A stretch of DNA of 31,000 nucleotides from JOPF133 sp052144935 (GTDB lineage: Bacteria > Acidobacteriota > Terriglobia > Bryobacterales > Bryobacteraceae): positions 1 to 31,000 of the forward strand of contig JBKQPR010000329.1 of assembly GCA_052144935.1 (NCBI GenBank), in the 5' to 3' direction. The position numbers and the translations under genes were made by a program. Numbering within the stretch: position 1 is the stretch's first letter; the number at the start of each line of letters is the position of its first letter. Under the pieces are notes generated by a model. That model was not told the DNA's origin. It worked only from the letters and a program-made list of their open reading frames with translations, and did no database searches. Below are positions 1 to 8,874 of this stretch, piece by piece.

Positions 1-162
1 GGCGCTTTGGCCAGCACTGGCGCTTTGGCCAGCACTGGCGCTTTGGCCAGCACTGGCGCTTTGGCCAGCACTGGCGCTTTGGCCAGCACTGGCGCTTTGG
101 CCAGCACTGGCGCTTTGGCCAGCATTAGCGCTTTGGCCAGCATTAGCGCTTTGGCCAGCATT
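1..162. repeat. 18-bp minisatellite, nine tandem units
   Basis: Nine head-to-tail 18-bp units run from the first base. The first six read GGCGCTTTGGCCAGCACT, the seventh ends in ATT, and the last two start with AG and end in ATT. The array may continue beyond the window. Because the unit is a multiple of three and the main unit has no stop in any frame, both strands can be read through it. The plus frame gives GALAST repeats ending at a stop at 181-183. The minus frame starting at 180 reads MRERQ followed by ANAGQS/ASAGQS repeats. I see no convincing ribosome binding site for the minus frame, so I annotate repeat DNA rather than a gene. There are no unique spacers, so it is not CRISPR. Confidence 0.95.
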
Positions 163-268
163 AGCTTGCCGTTCCCTCATTGATCGGCCGGGAGGCGCTC
201 GACCTTGTCGACGGCCAGGATATCGGAGCCGCCGAACAGAGTCGTGTAGGCGCCCCCAGGGCGGGATC

Positions 269-901
269 TCACGCTGCGCGAAAGCGCCGGCGCAGCACCA
301 CCGCCCCTATGAATACCGTCGCAACTAACAGCAGCGAGCCCGGTTCGGGCGCCTGGGTCACCTCCGTCACCACCGCGTCGCCGTTTACCGAGTTGTTGGT
401 CACCGAAGGATTGCCCGTGGTCGCGTCGAGATCGATTTCAACCAGCGGGTCGCCCGTCAGCACCGGATTGAAATTGGTATCCCACACGCTCAGCGCAAAA
501 GAGCTGCCGCTGGTGGCAGTTCCCGAAACCGTTGGGATGTCCAATGTCACGAAAACGTCGAAAAAACTCCCGTATATCACGCCTTCGGTATGTTCATTCA
601 GCGCGTCGGTATTGTCGATCTCCACCGTTCCCGGCAACGTTCCCGTTACGGCGCCAAAATCCGGCAGGAGCGGCCCCGTAAGAGTCGCGTCGGTGGTGAA
701 GTCCGTTAGTGTCGCGCTGGCCGGGTCGGTGGGTGGATTTCCAGGGTTGAACTGAAAGTCCAGATACCCCGATGTGCTTTGCACGCTGCCCGTATCCACG
801 CTGATTTGATACGTAATGGTATCCGCCTGCGCTCCTCCCTCCAGCAGAAGGATGGCCGCCAAACCCAGTGTTGCGGAAAGCCATTTTGCTCGATTTGTCA
901 T
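269..901 (-). CDS. PEP-CTERM sorting domain protein, secreted
   Basis: A 210-aa exported protein. Residues 1-26 form a signal peptide (basic start, hydrophobic core, AQA before the likely cut). The middle is acidic, rich in Thr, Ser and Asp, and probably beta-sheet; I recognise no enzymatic motif in it. The C-terminus has the full PEP-CTERM tripartite tail: APEPGS at about 184-189, a hydrophobic helix, then the basic end RRRFR. In this family the tail is recognised by an exosortase in the inner membrane and removed during transport to the surface or exopolysaccharide matrix. The start is ATG with AAGGGAG about 10 bases upstream, and this ribosome binding site overlaps the stop codon of the upstream SBBP gene 15 bases away. 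The two genes are therefore probably one transcript. Specific role unknown. Confidence 0.88.
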   Translation of the reverse strand: MTNRAKWLSATLGLAAILLLEGGAQADTITYQISVDTGSVQSTSGYLDFQFNPGNPPTDPASATLTDFTTDATLTGPLLPDFGAVTGTLPGTVEIDNTDALNEHTEGVIYGSFFDVFVTLDIPTVSGTATSGSSFALSVWDTNFNPVLTGDPLVEIDLDATTGNPSVTNNSVNGDAVVTEVTQAPEPGSLLLVATVFIGAVVLRRRFRAA

Positions 902-916
902 AAGGCATTCACTCCC

Positions 917-3900
917 TTAAAATCCCCCCGAAAGAGTTTTGGACACATACGAAATCGGCGCCGTCCCCGTGTAGGTGAATTTCACGGAAATGCTAACCGA
1001 GGCGCCGGGCGCTAACGGAGAACTTCCCGCAACGGTGATATAGGGCGCTCCGGCATACGGTCCGCTCGGTACCTTGCCTGTCGCGTTGGTCAGGGTAGCG
1101 CCGGAGATCAGATTGGTAAACACCGACTGGATCGGAGCCGCAATGGGCGTCGAACTGATATTGGCGATGGTTACCGTGCCGCTGTAGGTGTTGGTCGCGC
1201 GGCTGAAAACTAAGCCCGTCCCGGTGACTTTCACCTGACTGGAGACATCCACCGGCTGAGCAGACGACGACGTGAAGTTCGCTACGACGGTCTGCGGCTG
1301 GCCCATCGTGATCGTCGTCGCCGCGCTGCTGTTGCTCGCGACATTGCCGGTCCAGCTACCGAAGCTGAAACCGGTGTTGGGGGTCGCGTTTAGATTGACC
1401 ACGGCGCTGGAGTTATAGTATGTGCCGGTGGCCGGGGATACCGTGCCGCCGTTGGTTGGGCTGGCCGCGGTGGTCAATTGGTATTGCGTTTGGAAGGTCG
1501 CGGTGTAAGTGGCGGCACTCGTCCCGACCGTGATCGTGAGAGTCGCGTTGGTCGAATTATCCTGCCAGTGCTGGAACACATCTTGCGTCCCTGCGCCGGT
1601 CGATTGGGTCGCGGACACCGTAATCGTGTGCGTGCCTGGCGACAGGTTCAAGACCTGCGGCGCGGTCTGCAGAGCGCCGTTATCCACGCTGAGCTGGAGA
1701 CCGGCCGGCGACGTGTTGATCGTGACGGCACAGGATGGCGCGCTTGCGCCGACGTTTGTGCTTGTGTCTGCAATCGATTTTGTCTCAAAGTTGCCCGCCG
1801 CATCCTGCGCCACGCTATAGAATGCGTAGCTATGCCCCGCTGTGCCTGTGTAGGTCGACGAAGTGAGCGTAGTATCGACGAGCCAGACAGCGAACGCGCC
1901 GCCGTTATCCGAAACGAATATCGTGTAGTTCAAAATGCCTGAACCCACGTCCGTCCCCGACCAGGAAACGGTGAAGCAGGCCGAGTTCTCGGCCGGGGGC
2001 AATGCCGCGACGGCGCTTACAGGCGGATTCGCATCGATCGTGTTGACCCACGCCGGAGTGACGATCGGCGCGAGCGCATTGAAGATTACGCCGGCGGTGT
2101 TCGAGATCGCCGTTCCGGTCGTAAGGCCCGGCTTCTGTTGCGCCGAGAAGTACACGTAGCCTTGACCGGCGGGCGGACTGGTATTGGGAGGCAAAAATCC
2201 GACCGTAGGGTCGTTGGGCGATTGCCCGGTGGCCGGGTCAATCGAGTGAAACTTCCAGGTGATGGTGTTCGTCGCCGGGTCGAAGTGCGCCGTGAGTTGC
2301 ACCAGCAGGGACTGGCCGGGGCGCAGATCCACAGTGGTGGTGAAGTCGCTCGATCCGCCGGGTAGGGTGATCACTTGGTTGCCCCAACCCATGTTGCCGA
2401 AGCTGAGCGTCGTGACGTCGACGAGGCTTGGGTCGATCTGGTCGGTGACGGTGACGTCCTGCGCGGGCGCGGATGCGTTCGCAGTGTTTTCGTATTCGAC
2501 AAAGTAGCTGAGCGCGGTCTGGGGCGTGATGTAATCCGCGGCTCCGCCGCCGGCCGGACCCGTCTTGAGATTTGGATCGTTAGGCGTGCGCGGATCGGTG
2601 GTGCCGTTGTCGTCGTCTCCGCCAGGCGGGTCGTTGTCGTCCTTAGGGGGCGGGCCCGGATCCAGGACGCATGCGGAGTCGAGACCGCCGCCCGGAGCGT
2701 TGCAGAAGTTAGGATTGGGCGTCAGCACCGGATCGCTCAGCATTGACATGTGGAAGAAATACCGGAAACTCTGGTGCGGCACGACGGTTGTCGGTGTGAA
2801 CACCACGAAGACTACGGTGACACACTGGCTGGCGGGGATGACCCCGACCCCGAAGTATGTGACGGTGTACCCGTTGTTGACAATGGTGTTATAGGGGTAT
2901 CCTTGCGGAACAATTACCTCATAACTGGGAAACTCGACATACAACCGCCGCGGGCTGGAATCGACGTTGCCGGAGTTACAAAGGTTCGCCGCGAACGTCT
3001 GATACTTGCCGATGCCGAAAATCGCCGTGCCCACCGGCGTCATAGTGACGCTGGCGGGGAGAGGCGCCGCGATGGTGAAAGCGGCCGGCGCGGTCTGGAA
3101 CGTGCCATCCGGGTTGTTGATCAGAATAGCGTACGCCCCGGATGGCGGATTCGAGAACTGAAATGTTCCGGTGACGGACAGGCCATCGGGCCGCACCGTG
3201 GTAGGTATACCGGCCGTGAGCACGGTTGTGTTCTGCACAAGCTGGACCAGCGCGTTCTGCTCGAAGATCCCCCCTCGAACGGTGACGGTTACGGCTCCGC
3301 TTGAACCGGCTTGCGCAGGCACAATCGTGATCACCGAGGACTGTAGACTGAACGCCAGCGTGAGAATGCCCGAGGTGGTATCCGGATTGGTGACGCTGGC
3401 GTCATAAGTGCCCAGCGGGTTGAAGCGCAGGTCGAATACCGCGGTCAGCGATCCTCCACCCGGAGCGATCTGCACGCTCGTTCCGGTGATCGTCGTTCCG
3501 CCCATAGTCAGGCTGGGAGTGGCGCCGGGGAGGAAGTTCGCGCCGTTGAAGGTGACCAGGATTTTGTCTCCCTGCCCGCCGAGATTCGGAGTGACTCCCG
3601 TGACCGCCGGAGCCGATGGGCCCGTACCGGTGAAGACCAGCTTGGACAGGAACGCGTCGGACAAGAGACTCGTAGAGGCGGCAAACTGCGTTTGGTACGC
3701 CCCCAGCGTGACCGGGAACGGATCCAAACCGCCCTGAAAGGCTTGGCCGGCCAGGTAGACGTTGCCGTTTAAGTCGGTGGCGGCCGCTTCGGTCGAGCCC
3801 GAATCGGTGAAGTACGAAGAGTAAACCAGGTTCGAGCCGGCTGCGTTGAGCTTGGTGACGAAAGTGAAAGTGGAAGGCTGAGAAGCGGGGAAGGGAAGAC

Positions 3901-5788
3901 CGTTCACCTGCGGGAAGTTCGAAGAGCTGGTCGATCCGGTGAGGACGGCATTCCCGGAAGGATCCACCGCGAATGCGGTCATCGTGTCGGCTCCGCTGCC
4001 GCCGACGTATGTCACGTACGAAGCTGCCGTCCCGGTAGAGTTGAGCTTGGCCACGAACAGGTCCAGCTCAGGCCCTTGCGGAAGCGGCGGGAACTGCTGA
4101 TAGGCTCCTAGCGTGGTGGGTAGATTGTTGGAGGAGGTGGAGCCGCCGATGTACACATTGCCATTCGAATCGGTGGCAACACCTGTCAGAACGTCGGCTC
4201 CGCTGCCGCCGAAGTAGGTTGCGTAAATCAGGCTCGCCGTTCCGGATTGCGTCGGATCGAACTTGGCGAGGAATGCGTCCCCGCCGCCCCCTGGAACGGC
4301 GTACAGCGGATTCTTGGTTTGAATGAAACCTTCGCCGGAGCCCCCAATCACCGGCAGGTTGCCGGCGAGGTATACGCCGCCGGTGTTGTCGACGGCGACC
4401 GCGGTTCCGAACGTGTTTCTGCCAAAGAAAGTCGCATATTGGAGCGAGTTGGCGCCAGCCAGATTCGTGTTGATCTTGGCGAGGAATGCCTCGTAGAAAT
4501 CGGTGGGCGTGAACGCGCCGGTCAACGCATTCGGCGTGCCGGGGAAGCCGAAGCCGCTAGCCGAGACCGAGCCGGCCAGGTACGCATTTCCATTGTTGTC
4601 GACGGCCACGGCGTTGGACTGCGCGAAGATCCCGCCGAAATAGGTCGAATACAGCAAACCTCCGGAGGGGCTCAGTTTGGAGAGCACCGATGACCCGTTT
4701 TGGCCCTGGGGCAGAGTGGGCTGATAGGCATTGGCCGCGGTGACGGGATAGTCGGTGATGGAGGCGGTCAGGCCGGTGATGTATGCATTGCCAGCGAGAT
4801 CGATGGCCAGCATCGAGGCACTTCCGGTACCAGTCACTCCGGCGCTCACGGTTTCATTGCCCGATCCGCCCAGGTAGGTCGAGTACAACAGGGCCGTCCC
4901 CGCGGGGTTGAATTTCGCTACGAAGAAATCGGTCGGTGCAAAGGACGTTCCCCCGTGGAACGAGCCTTGATAGGCGTTGACAGTGGGAAAGTTGGTGGAA
5001 CTGGTGACGCCTGCGATGTACGCATTGCCGTTCGAGTCGACCGCGACTCCCCAGGCGGTCTCGTCTCCGTTACCGCCCAAGAGCGTGGAGTAAGAGAGCG
5101 AGAGGACGGGGTCGATGACCAGCGCCAGCTCAGGATCGTATTCGCCGATCTGGAACCGCACCTCGTTGCGGTTCAGTTGATAGCGGGCGGCCACCGTGCG
5201 GCGGCCCTGCGCGGTTTGCTGATAAACCAAGGGCCGGCGCATGATCAGACCGCCGGGGAGTTGCAGGTTACCCTCGGCATCGAGCGCCACCTTGTCCCGG
5301 CCTTCTATCATCAACCGAATCCGCGTGGGGTCCGCTCCGGCCGCCACGATGAAATCGTATTCGAGGTTGCGGCCGTCTCCATAGATCGCCGCGTCGATGC
5401 CGGGATACAGCGCGGAATAACGAACGCGGCCGAAGTTGGGCACGTTCGTTTGCCAGCGTTCAGGATCGTTCCCGATGAAATAGTTGCTACGGGTGACCAA
5501 TAGTTCGGCGGCAGTGATCGACTGGGCCTTCCCGCCCTTGAAGGCGATCCGGACCGCGCCGTCACTTTGGAGAGTGATGCCCGAATCCGAGAGCAGCGCG
5601 CTATACCCGGCGGATCGAGCCACGAAGCGAACGCTCGGGTCGGCCTGTCCGCGGTTCTCTTCGAATCGAAGCGGCAGAGCCGCGAACTTTCCAGTAAGAG
5701 AACTGGCGTATGCGCAAGAAGCCGCGCAGATCAGTACTCCCAGGACCCATGTCCTCTGAGGAATATAGAAAGAAGCAAGATGAGTCAT
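917..5788 (-). CDS. SBBP-repeat surface protein with TIG, PEGA-like and InlB-like domains
   Basis: A very large exported protein of 1623 aa with a signal peptide at about residues 1-29. Residues about 30-230 match the N-terminal domain usual in SBBP proteins (FEENRGQ, then a conserved YPGID stretch). Residues about 235-720 hold beta-propeller-like SBBP repeats of the type YSTLLGG...AVDSNGNAYIAG...FPT. TIG/IPT-like Ig folds follow from about 725 to 920. An Asp/Gly/Pro-rich segment near 1050 (DDNDPPGGDDDNG) may bind calcium. A DUF11-like domain, an Ig/Fn-like domain, a PEGA-like domain near 1356 and InlB-type repeats near 1436-1520 complete it. The start chosen is the ATG at 5788, because GGAGG (5797-5801) lies 8 bases upstream; a GTG five codons earlier is part of that site. 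It has no PEP-CTERM of its own but precedes a PEP-CTERM gene. Ligand unknown; adhesion or matrix role inferred. Confidence 0.9.
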   Translation of the reverse strand: MTHLASFYIPQRTWVLGVLICAASCAYASSLTGKFAALPLRFEENRGQADPSVRFVARSAGYSALLSDSGITLQSDGAVRIAFKGGKAQSITAAELLVTRSNYFIGNDPERWQTNVPNFGRVRYSALYPGIDAAIYGDGRNLEYDFIVAAGADPTRIRLMIEGRDKVALDAEGNLQLPGGLIMRRPLVYQQTAQGRRTVAARYQLNRNEVRFQIGEYDPELALVIDPVLSLSYSTLLGGNGDETAWGVAVDSNGNAYIAGVTSSTNFPTVNAYQGSFHGGTSFAPTDFFVAKFNPAGTALLYSTYLGGSGNETVSAGVTGTGSASMLAIDLAGNAYITGLTASITDYPVTAANAYQPTLPQGQNGSSVLSKLSPSGGLLYSTYFGGIFAQSNAVAVDNNGNAYLAGSVSASGFGFPGTPNALTGAFTPTDFYEAFLAKINTNLAGANSLQYATFFGRNTFGTAVAVDNTGGVYLAGNLPVIGGSGEGFIQTKNPLYAVPGGGGDAFLAKFDPTQSGTASLIYATYFGGSGADVLTGVATDSNGNVYIGGSTSSNNLPTTLGAYQQFPPLPQGPELDLFVAKLNSTGTAASYVTYVGGSGADTMTAFAVDPSGNAVLTGSTSSSNFPQVNGLPFPASQPSTFTFVTKLNAAGSNLVYSSYFTDSGSTEAAATDLNGNVYLAGQAFQGGLDPFPVTLGAYQTQFAASTSLLSDAFLSKLVFTGTGPSAPAVTGVTPNLGGQGDKILVTFNGANFLPGATPSLTMGGTTITGTSVQIAPGGGSLTAVFDLRFNPLGTYDASVTNPDTTSGILTLAFSLQSSVITIVPAQAGSSGAVTVTVRGGIFEQNALVQLVQNTTVLTAGIPTTVRPDGLSVTGTFQFSNPPSGAYAILINNPDGTFQTAPAAFTIAAPLPASVTMTPVGTAIFGIGKYQTFAANLCNSGNVDSSPRRLYVEFPSYEVIVPQGYPYNTIVNNGYTVTYFGVGVIPASQCVTVVFVVFTPTTVVPHQSFRYFFHMSMLSDPVLTPNPNFCNAPGGGLDSACVLDPGPPPKDDNDPPGGDDDNGTTDPRTPNDPNLKTGPAGGGAADYITPQTALSYFVEYENTANASAPAQDVTVTDQIDPSLVDVTTLSFGNMGWGNQVITLPGGSSDFTTTVDLRPGQSLLVQLTAHFDPATNTITWKFHSIDPATGQSPNDPTVGFLPPNTSPPAGQGYVYFSAQQKPGLTTGTAISNTAGVIFNALAPIVTPAWVNTIDANPPVSAVAALPPAENSACFTVSWSGTDVGSGILNYTIFVSDNGGAFAVWLVDTTLTSSTYTGTAGHSYAFYSVAQDAAGNFETKSIADTSTNVGASAPSCAVTINTSPAGLQLSVDNGALQTAPQVLNLSPGTHTITVSATQSTGAGTQDVFQHWQDNSTNATLTITVGTSAATYTATFQTQYQLTTAASPTNGGTVSPATGTYYNSSAVVNLNATPNTGFSFGSWTGNVASNSSAATTITMGQPQTVVANFTSSSAQPVDVSSQVKVTGTGLVFSRATNTYSGTVTIANISSTPIAAPIQSVFTNLISGATLTNATGKVPSGPYAGAPYITVAGSSPLAPGASVSISVKFTYTGTAPISYVSKTLSGGF

Positions 5789-6145
5789 AACGGAAACCTC
5801 CACAGCACTAACTCACTCTCCCCAATGCGTCAAAGTGCATTCCGAATGTCTGCCATATTCATCTGAAATGTCCCCGGTTCTCTTCGAACATCGGAGGGAG
5901 AGCCGGCCCCTGGCGCGAGCGCAAAGGAGCCCCGAAACAGAACGTGGAAAGCCACAGACCGCCAATAATCAACCGTTGAAAACGCATACCCGATTCCCCT
6001 CCAGGGATTGTTGACCGGATGCAATCCATCGATCAAGAAGGCAACCGTAGGCTACCTCTGTTAACGTACTAGAACTGCGTGGTTTCTGGATTCAAAGCAG
6101 AAATGCTCGCGATGGTGGATAATTGAGAGACTGCTAGAGGTTAAC
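5789..6145. promoter_or_regulatory. Divergent intergenic region between SBBP gene and TPR gene
   Basis: 357 bases without a convincing gene. A 68-codon minus-strand reading frame at 5830-6036 has no family resemblance and no good ribosome binding site. Both flanking genes start from this region, so it should hold two promoters, but I see no clear -35/-10 pair. The octamer GTTAACGT, containing palindromic GTTAAC, occurs at 6060-6067 and again at 6140-6147 overlapping the GTG start of the TPR gene. It is a possible but unproven operator pair. Confidence 0.5.
5797..5801 (-). promoter_or_regulatory. Ribosome binding site that fixes the SBBP gene start
   Basis: GGAGG on the minus strand, 8 bases before the ATG at 5786-5788. 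It overlaps the in-frame GTG at 5801-5803, so it argues against that longer start. Confidence 0.7.
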
Positions 6146-8782
6146 GTGCAGAATAGACCCGTTGTGTCCACCCCAACCTCCCCCGATCCCACCGCCGTGG
6201 CCCACGAAGTGGAGCGAATCGCCCTGTCCAACAGTTTCCGCAAAGCCGAACGCTGCCTTCGCCTGTTGCGGCACCTCACCAGTCTCGCTCTCGCCGGGCG
6301 TAGCGGGGAACTGAGAGAATACTCGCTCGGCATCACGGTGTTCGAGCGTCCGGCATCCTACGATCCCGGCGCCGACCCGGTGGTGCGGCTGGAAGCTCGA
6401 CGGCTGCGCCTGAAGCTCGCCGAGTACTATCAGCAGGAGGGTATCGACGATCCCGTGATCATCGATGTCCCCAAGGGTGCTTACGTTCCGGAGTTCCGGT
6501 TCCGTCGCGCGCCTGAGGTTGAGGTGGAACCACCACCGGCTCAATCTCCCCGCAGCCACCGTAGTCCCCCAATCTGGCTGGCCGCCGCACTGCTCCTGAT
6601 CCCGGTTTCGGTTGCCGGCTGGGCTATCTTACGCAAGCAGGCTCCCGTACTACAGGTACGGGCATCCATCGCCGTGCTGGGTTTCCGGAATCTTTCCTCG
6701 CAAAACGAAAGTTCGTGGATCTCGGCGGCCGTGTCCGAATTGATGAACATCGGCCTCGGTGCGGATCAACGCTTGCGGACCACGCCGCTCGAGAATGTGG
6801 CCCGTATGCGCACCGAGCTATCCCTAACTCCGCAATCCGCGTATTCCGCCCAATTGCTGCAACGCATCCGCGTGAATCTGGGAAGCGATTACGTGGTGGC
6901 CGGATCGTACCTCCTGCGGGAAAATCGTGTCCATCTCGACGTGATGTTATTCGATGCGCGCTCCGGGCGGCAATTGGCCGCCATAAGCGAGGAAGGCGCC
7001 GAAGACAATTTGCCGGAACTAACCCGGGAGTGCGTGCGGCGGGTCCAGGCGCAGCTTGGCGTGCGCCTTCCCGGCAACGGATATTCGTCTTTCGAAGCCG
7101 ACGCCATGGAACCCTACGCGCGAGGCATGGAGCGTCTCAGGCAAGGAGACGCATTGAGTGCGCGCGCATACCTCGAAACGGCCGCCGCGGCAGAGCCGTC
7201 GAATCCTCTGATTCATTCCGGGTTAGCGGCAGCCTGGTCCGGGCTCGGTCTGGATATTCGGGCTGCGCAGGAAGCCAAACTGGCGTTCGATGCCTCGGGC
7301 TGGCTCGGTCGTGTGGAGCAGCTCGAAATTGAGGGGCGCTACCGGACCATGGCGCATGACTGGCCTCGGGCCATTCAGGTGTACCAGGCGCTGTTCACAC
7401 TCTTACCCGACGATTTGGAATACGGCCTTCTCCTCGCGTCAGCCGAAACCCGCGGCGGCAAGGCGCAGGACGCCTTGGGTACCGTGAAAGTGCTCCGCCG
7501 TCTGCCATCGCCGCCTGGCGACGATCCGCGAATTGACCTCGCCGAGGCACAGGCCGCCGGTGCACTGAGCGACTTCGCGCGCACCCGGCAGGCGGCCGGT
7601 TCCGCCGCCAAAAAAGCCCAGGCGCATGGAGCCCGGTTGCAATATGCCAAGGCACGCCTCCTCGAATCGGGAGCCATGCAGACGCTGGCCCTGGCCGGCT
7701 TTCCCCAGGTACGCGCGGAAGCTCGCCAGATTTGCGCGGAACTGGGTGATCGCGCTTGTGTGGCCGCCGCCTACCGCATCGAAGCCAACCAGATGATTGC
7801 TCTTGTAAACCTGGGGGCTGCGCGAAGGCTATACGGCGAGGCGCTCGAAATCGCCAATCAGATCGGAAATGACAACGAGAAGCTGAACGCCCTCACCGGC
7901 CTTGCTTACGCCGCGAAGCTGCGGGGCGACCTGCCCGCGGCAGAGGGCGATTATCGGAAAGCGCTGGCCGTGGGCTCGGAGATGGGTCCACAGAAAAGCT
8001 ATCCCGTAAGTCTGGATCTCGCCGACGTGTTGGCGGACGAGGGCCGCCTCGCGGAGGCCCGAACCTTGATCGGGCAGGCCCTCCAGGTTTCCCAACAGGT
8101 CGGTGACCGTCAAGGTGTCGGCCTGAGCCACGCGGCCCTGGCGCATATCCTGGGTTGGGAGGGTAAGGCATCGGAAGCGCTCGGCGAGTACAACGAAGCG
8201 GTCGGCATTCTGCGGGAGGTAAATGGTCCCTACGAACTCCTCGAGACGCTGTTGGAAGTCGGAAAAACTCAATTGGAACAAGGCGATTTTGTGGGAGCTC
8301 GCAAAAGTTTCGACGAAACCCGCTCGCTCACCCACAAAGTCCCGGGGTGGTTCCAAACACCGGAAATCGAGATGGCCTTGGCCCGCCTCGGTTTTTCGGA
8401 GGGCCGTTTCGCCGACGCCGCGCAGCACGCGCGCTTGGCGCTCAGCGGGTTTACCGCGGCCGGATGGGAGGGTGATCGGTTCGCGGCAGCGGCCGTTCTG
8501 ACGCGCGCCTTGATCGCTCAAGGCCGTATTGCGGAGGCCTCCGAAGTGCTGGCGCAGGTTCCATCGCCGGACATAAAGAAACTTCCGGCGGAAAGTGTGC
8601 TCCAGTTTGAGATTGCGCGGTGCTTCGTCATGGCAAACACGGGACGGCGCGAGGAGGCTGATCGGGCTATGGATGTCCTCAGCGCGAACGCCTCTCGTTC
8701 GGGCCTCCCCAAGCTTGCAAGCGAGGCGCTTCAGGCAAAGAAGGCGCTGGCAACCCCGGCGCTGGCAAAGACGGCCATGTGA
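6146..8782 (+). CDS. Membrane-anchored TPR protein with winged-helix-like head and FlgO/TolB-N-like domain
   Basis: 878 aa. Residues about 18-112 form the acidobacterial domain with the pattern LREYSLGITVF...YDPGADPVVRLEARRLR...IDVPKGAYVPEF. It is usually found on signalling or adenylate-cyclase-like proteins and resembles a degenerate winged helix. One membrane helix lies at about 132-152. Residues about 160-310 (SIAVLGFRNLSS start) resemble the FlgO/TolB N-terminal fold and should be periplasmic. From about 325 to the end are many TPR helices (for example AYRIEANQM, LTGLAYAAKLRGDLPAAEGDYRKAL), suited to protein binding. The start is GTG with AGAGG 5 bases upstream. A role as a transmembrane signal receiver or regulator is inferred; the divergent SBBP/PEP-CTERM unit is a possible target. 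Specific function unknown. Confidence 0.85.
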   Translation: MQNRPVVSTPTSPDPTAVAHEVERIALSNSFRKAERCLRLLRHLTSLALAGRSGELREYSLGITVFERPASYDPGADPVVRLEARRLRLKLAEYYQQEGIDDPVIIDVPKGAYVPEFRFRRAPEVEVEPPPAQSPRSHRSPPIWLAAALLLIPVSVAGWAILRKQAPVLQVRASIAVLGFRNLSSQNESSWISAAVSELMNIGLGADQRLRTTPLENVARMRTELSLTPQSAYSAQLLQRIRVNLGSDYVVAGSYLLRENRVHLDVMLFDARSGRQLAAISEEGAEDNLPELTRECVRRVQAQLGVRLPGNGYSSFEADAMEPYARGMERLRQGDALSARAYLETAAAAEPSNPLIHSGLAAAWSGLGLDIRAAQEAKLAFDASGWLGRVEQLEIEGRYRTMAHDWPRAIQVYQALFTLLPDDLEYGLLLASAETRGGKAQDALGTVKVLRRLPSPPGDDPRIDLAEAQAAGALSDFARTRQAAGSAAKKAQAHGARLQYAKARLLESGAMQTLALAGFPQVRAEARQICAELGDRACVAAAYRIEANQMIALVNLGAARRLYGEALEIANQIGNDNEKLNALTGLAYAAKLRGDLPAAEGDYRKALAVGSEMGPQKSYPVSLDLADVLADEGRLAEARTLIGQALQVSQQVGDRQGVGLSHAALAHILGWEGKASEALGEYNEAVGILREVNGPYELLETLLEVGKTQLEQGDFVGARKSFDETRSLTHKVPGWFQTPEIEMALARLGFSEGRFADAAQHARLALSGFTAAGWEGDRFAAAAVLTRALIAQGRIAEASEVLAQVPSPDIKKLPAESVLQFEIARCFVMANTGRREEADRAMDVLSANASRSGLPKLASEALQAKKALATPALAKTAM

Positions 8783-8874
8783 GCCGGGCTTCAACCTGTC
8801 CCAGAGGATTGGCCCTTTCCACCGCGGGGTAGACCATTTGAGAACGGCGATGTGAAGTGTCCCACGAGTTTGAA

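Noticed and set aside
1..162. CRISPR array
   Set aside because: Units are directly adjacent without spacers and are only 18 bases long.
1478..5503. Many plus-strand reading frames of 75-267 codons opposite the SBBP gene
   Set aside because: They are antisense to a protein with clear repeats and a signal peptide, have no family resemblance, and arise from GC-rich codon bias.
5830..6036. 68-codon minus-strand frame upstream of the SBBP gene
   Set aside because: No ribosome binding site, no similarity, and it fills the expected promoter region.
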